Part shown: positions 6,024-6,313 of the stretch, in pieces
Layout of the letters: the number at the start of each line of letters is the position of its first letter
How positions within the stretch are numbered: position 1 is the stretch's first letter
From: Actinomycetes bacterium
Lineage (GTDB): Bacteria; Actinomycetota; Actinomycetes; Actinomycetales; Cellulomonadaceae
NCBI GenBank assembly: GCA_023401045.1
Contig: JAEXEM010000039.1
Span: 1-6,313, forward strand
Direction: 5' to 3'
Length of the DNA stretch: 6,313 bases
Notes under the pieces: generated by a model
What the model saw: only the letters and a program-made list of their open reading frames with translations
Databases searched by the model: none
What the model was told of the DNA's origin: nothing
Position numbers and translations under genes: made by a program

Positions 6024-6313
6024 GTGCCGACGATCTGCTGGTTCCGCCGGGACCTGCGTCTCGCCGACCACCCGGCGCTGCTCACCGCCGTCGAGGCCGC
6101 GCGTGAGGCGGCCGACGAGACGGTCGCGCTCTACGTCGTCGACCCGGTGCTCTGGCGGTCCGCAGGCGCGCCCCGCCTCGCCTACCTCGCGGCGTCGCTG
6201 CGCGCGCTCGACGAGGCGACGGACGGCCGGCTCGTCGTCCGCACCGGCCGACCGGCCGAGGTGGTCCCGGCCGTCGCGCGCGAGACGGGCGCCCGGTCGG
6301 TGCACGTCAGCGC
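6024..6313 (+). CDS. phr: Deoxyribodipyrimidine photolyase / cryptochrome family, 5' part only
   Basis: The first 96 codons of a DNA photolyase are visible; the frame is open to the window edge. Photolyases use blue light and FAD to split pyrimidine dimers in UV-damaged DNA. The visible part belongs to the N-terminal antenna-binding alpha/beta domain: VPTICWFRRDLRLADHPAL (1-19) matches the family opening, and ALYVVDPVLW (about 35-44), then RSAGAPRLAYLAASLRALD (45-63) and the LVVRTGRPAEVVPAVARETGA stretch (70-90), are characteristic. The start is the GTG just before the first beta strand, with the protein beginning where the family normally does. The FAD-binding C-terminal half, which would separate a CPD photolyase from a cryptochrome or a (6-4) enzyme, lies outside the window. 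It is divergent from the peptide transporter gene. Confidence 0.9.
   Translation, partial: MPTICWFRRDLRLADHPALLTAVEAAREAADETVALYVVDPVLWRSAGAPRLAYLAASLRALDEATDGRLVVRTGRPAEVVPAVARETGARSVHVS

Noticed and set aside
6012..6305. Minus-strand 97-codon frame at the right edge
   Set aside because: It is opposite the photolyase start, whose plus-strand translation shows clear family motifs; the minus frame is Arg/Gly/Ala-rich with no domain.

Overview
The window is very GC-rich. Its third codon positions are almost all G or C, and long open frames appear on the antisense strand as a side effect. This, together with GTG starts, apparent leaderless starts and a sugar ABC transporter lacking its own ATPase, points to an actinobacterium. 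A Cellulomonas-like member of the Micrococcales is a reasonable guess, but nothing here fixes the genus.

Region 1 (30-3261, minus strand) is a three-gene sugar-uptake operon of the CUT1 ABC class: a lipoprotein solute-binding protein, then a MalF-like permease, then a MalG-like permease. Both junctions are 4-base stop/start overlaps (GTGA and ATGA). No ATPase is visible. The first 50 or so codons assigned to the MalF-like permease look less coding than the rest and hold a strong near-perfect inverted repeat, so the real start of that gene is uncertain.

Region 2 (3262-3377) is the control region between the transporter operon and a divergent LacI-family regulator gene (plus strand, ending at 4385). 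It contains a perfect 20-bp palindrome with a central CG step, a typical LacI-family operator. A candidate promoter for the operon lies on one side, and on the other a TATGAT -10 element stands seven bases before a GTG codon, which suggests that the regulator mRNA is leaderless. The simplest model is that the regulator represses both itself and the transporter until an imported sugar releases it.

Region 3 (4398-about 5939, minus strand) is a proton-coupled oligopeptide transporter (POT/PTR family). It converges on the regulator gene with only 12 bases between the stop codons. Region 4 (6024-end, plus strand) is the first 96 codons of a DNA photolyase gene, divergent from the transporter and cut by the window edge.

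I see no RNA gene, CRISPR array, transposon, phage gene or defence system. The gene content is ordinary. The points worth a second look are regulatory: the operator, the apparent leaderless starts and the hairpin between the binding-protein and permease coding regions.
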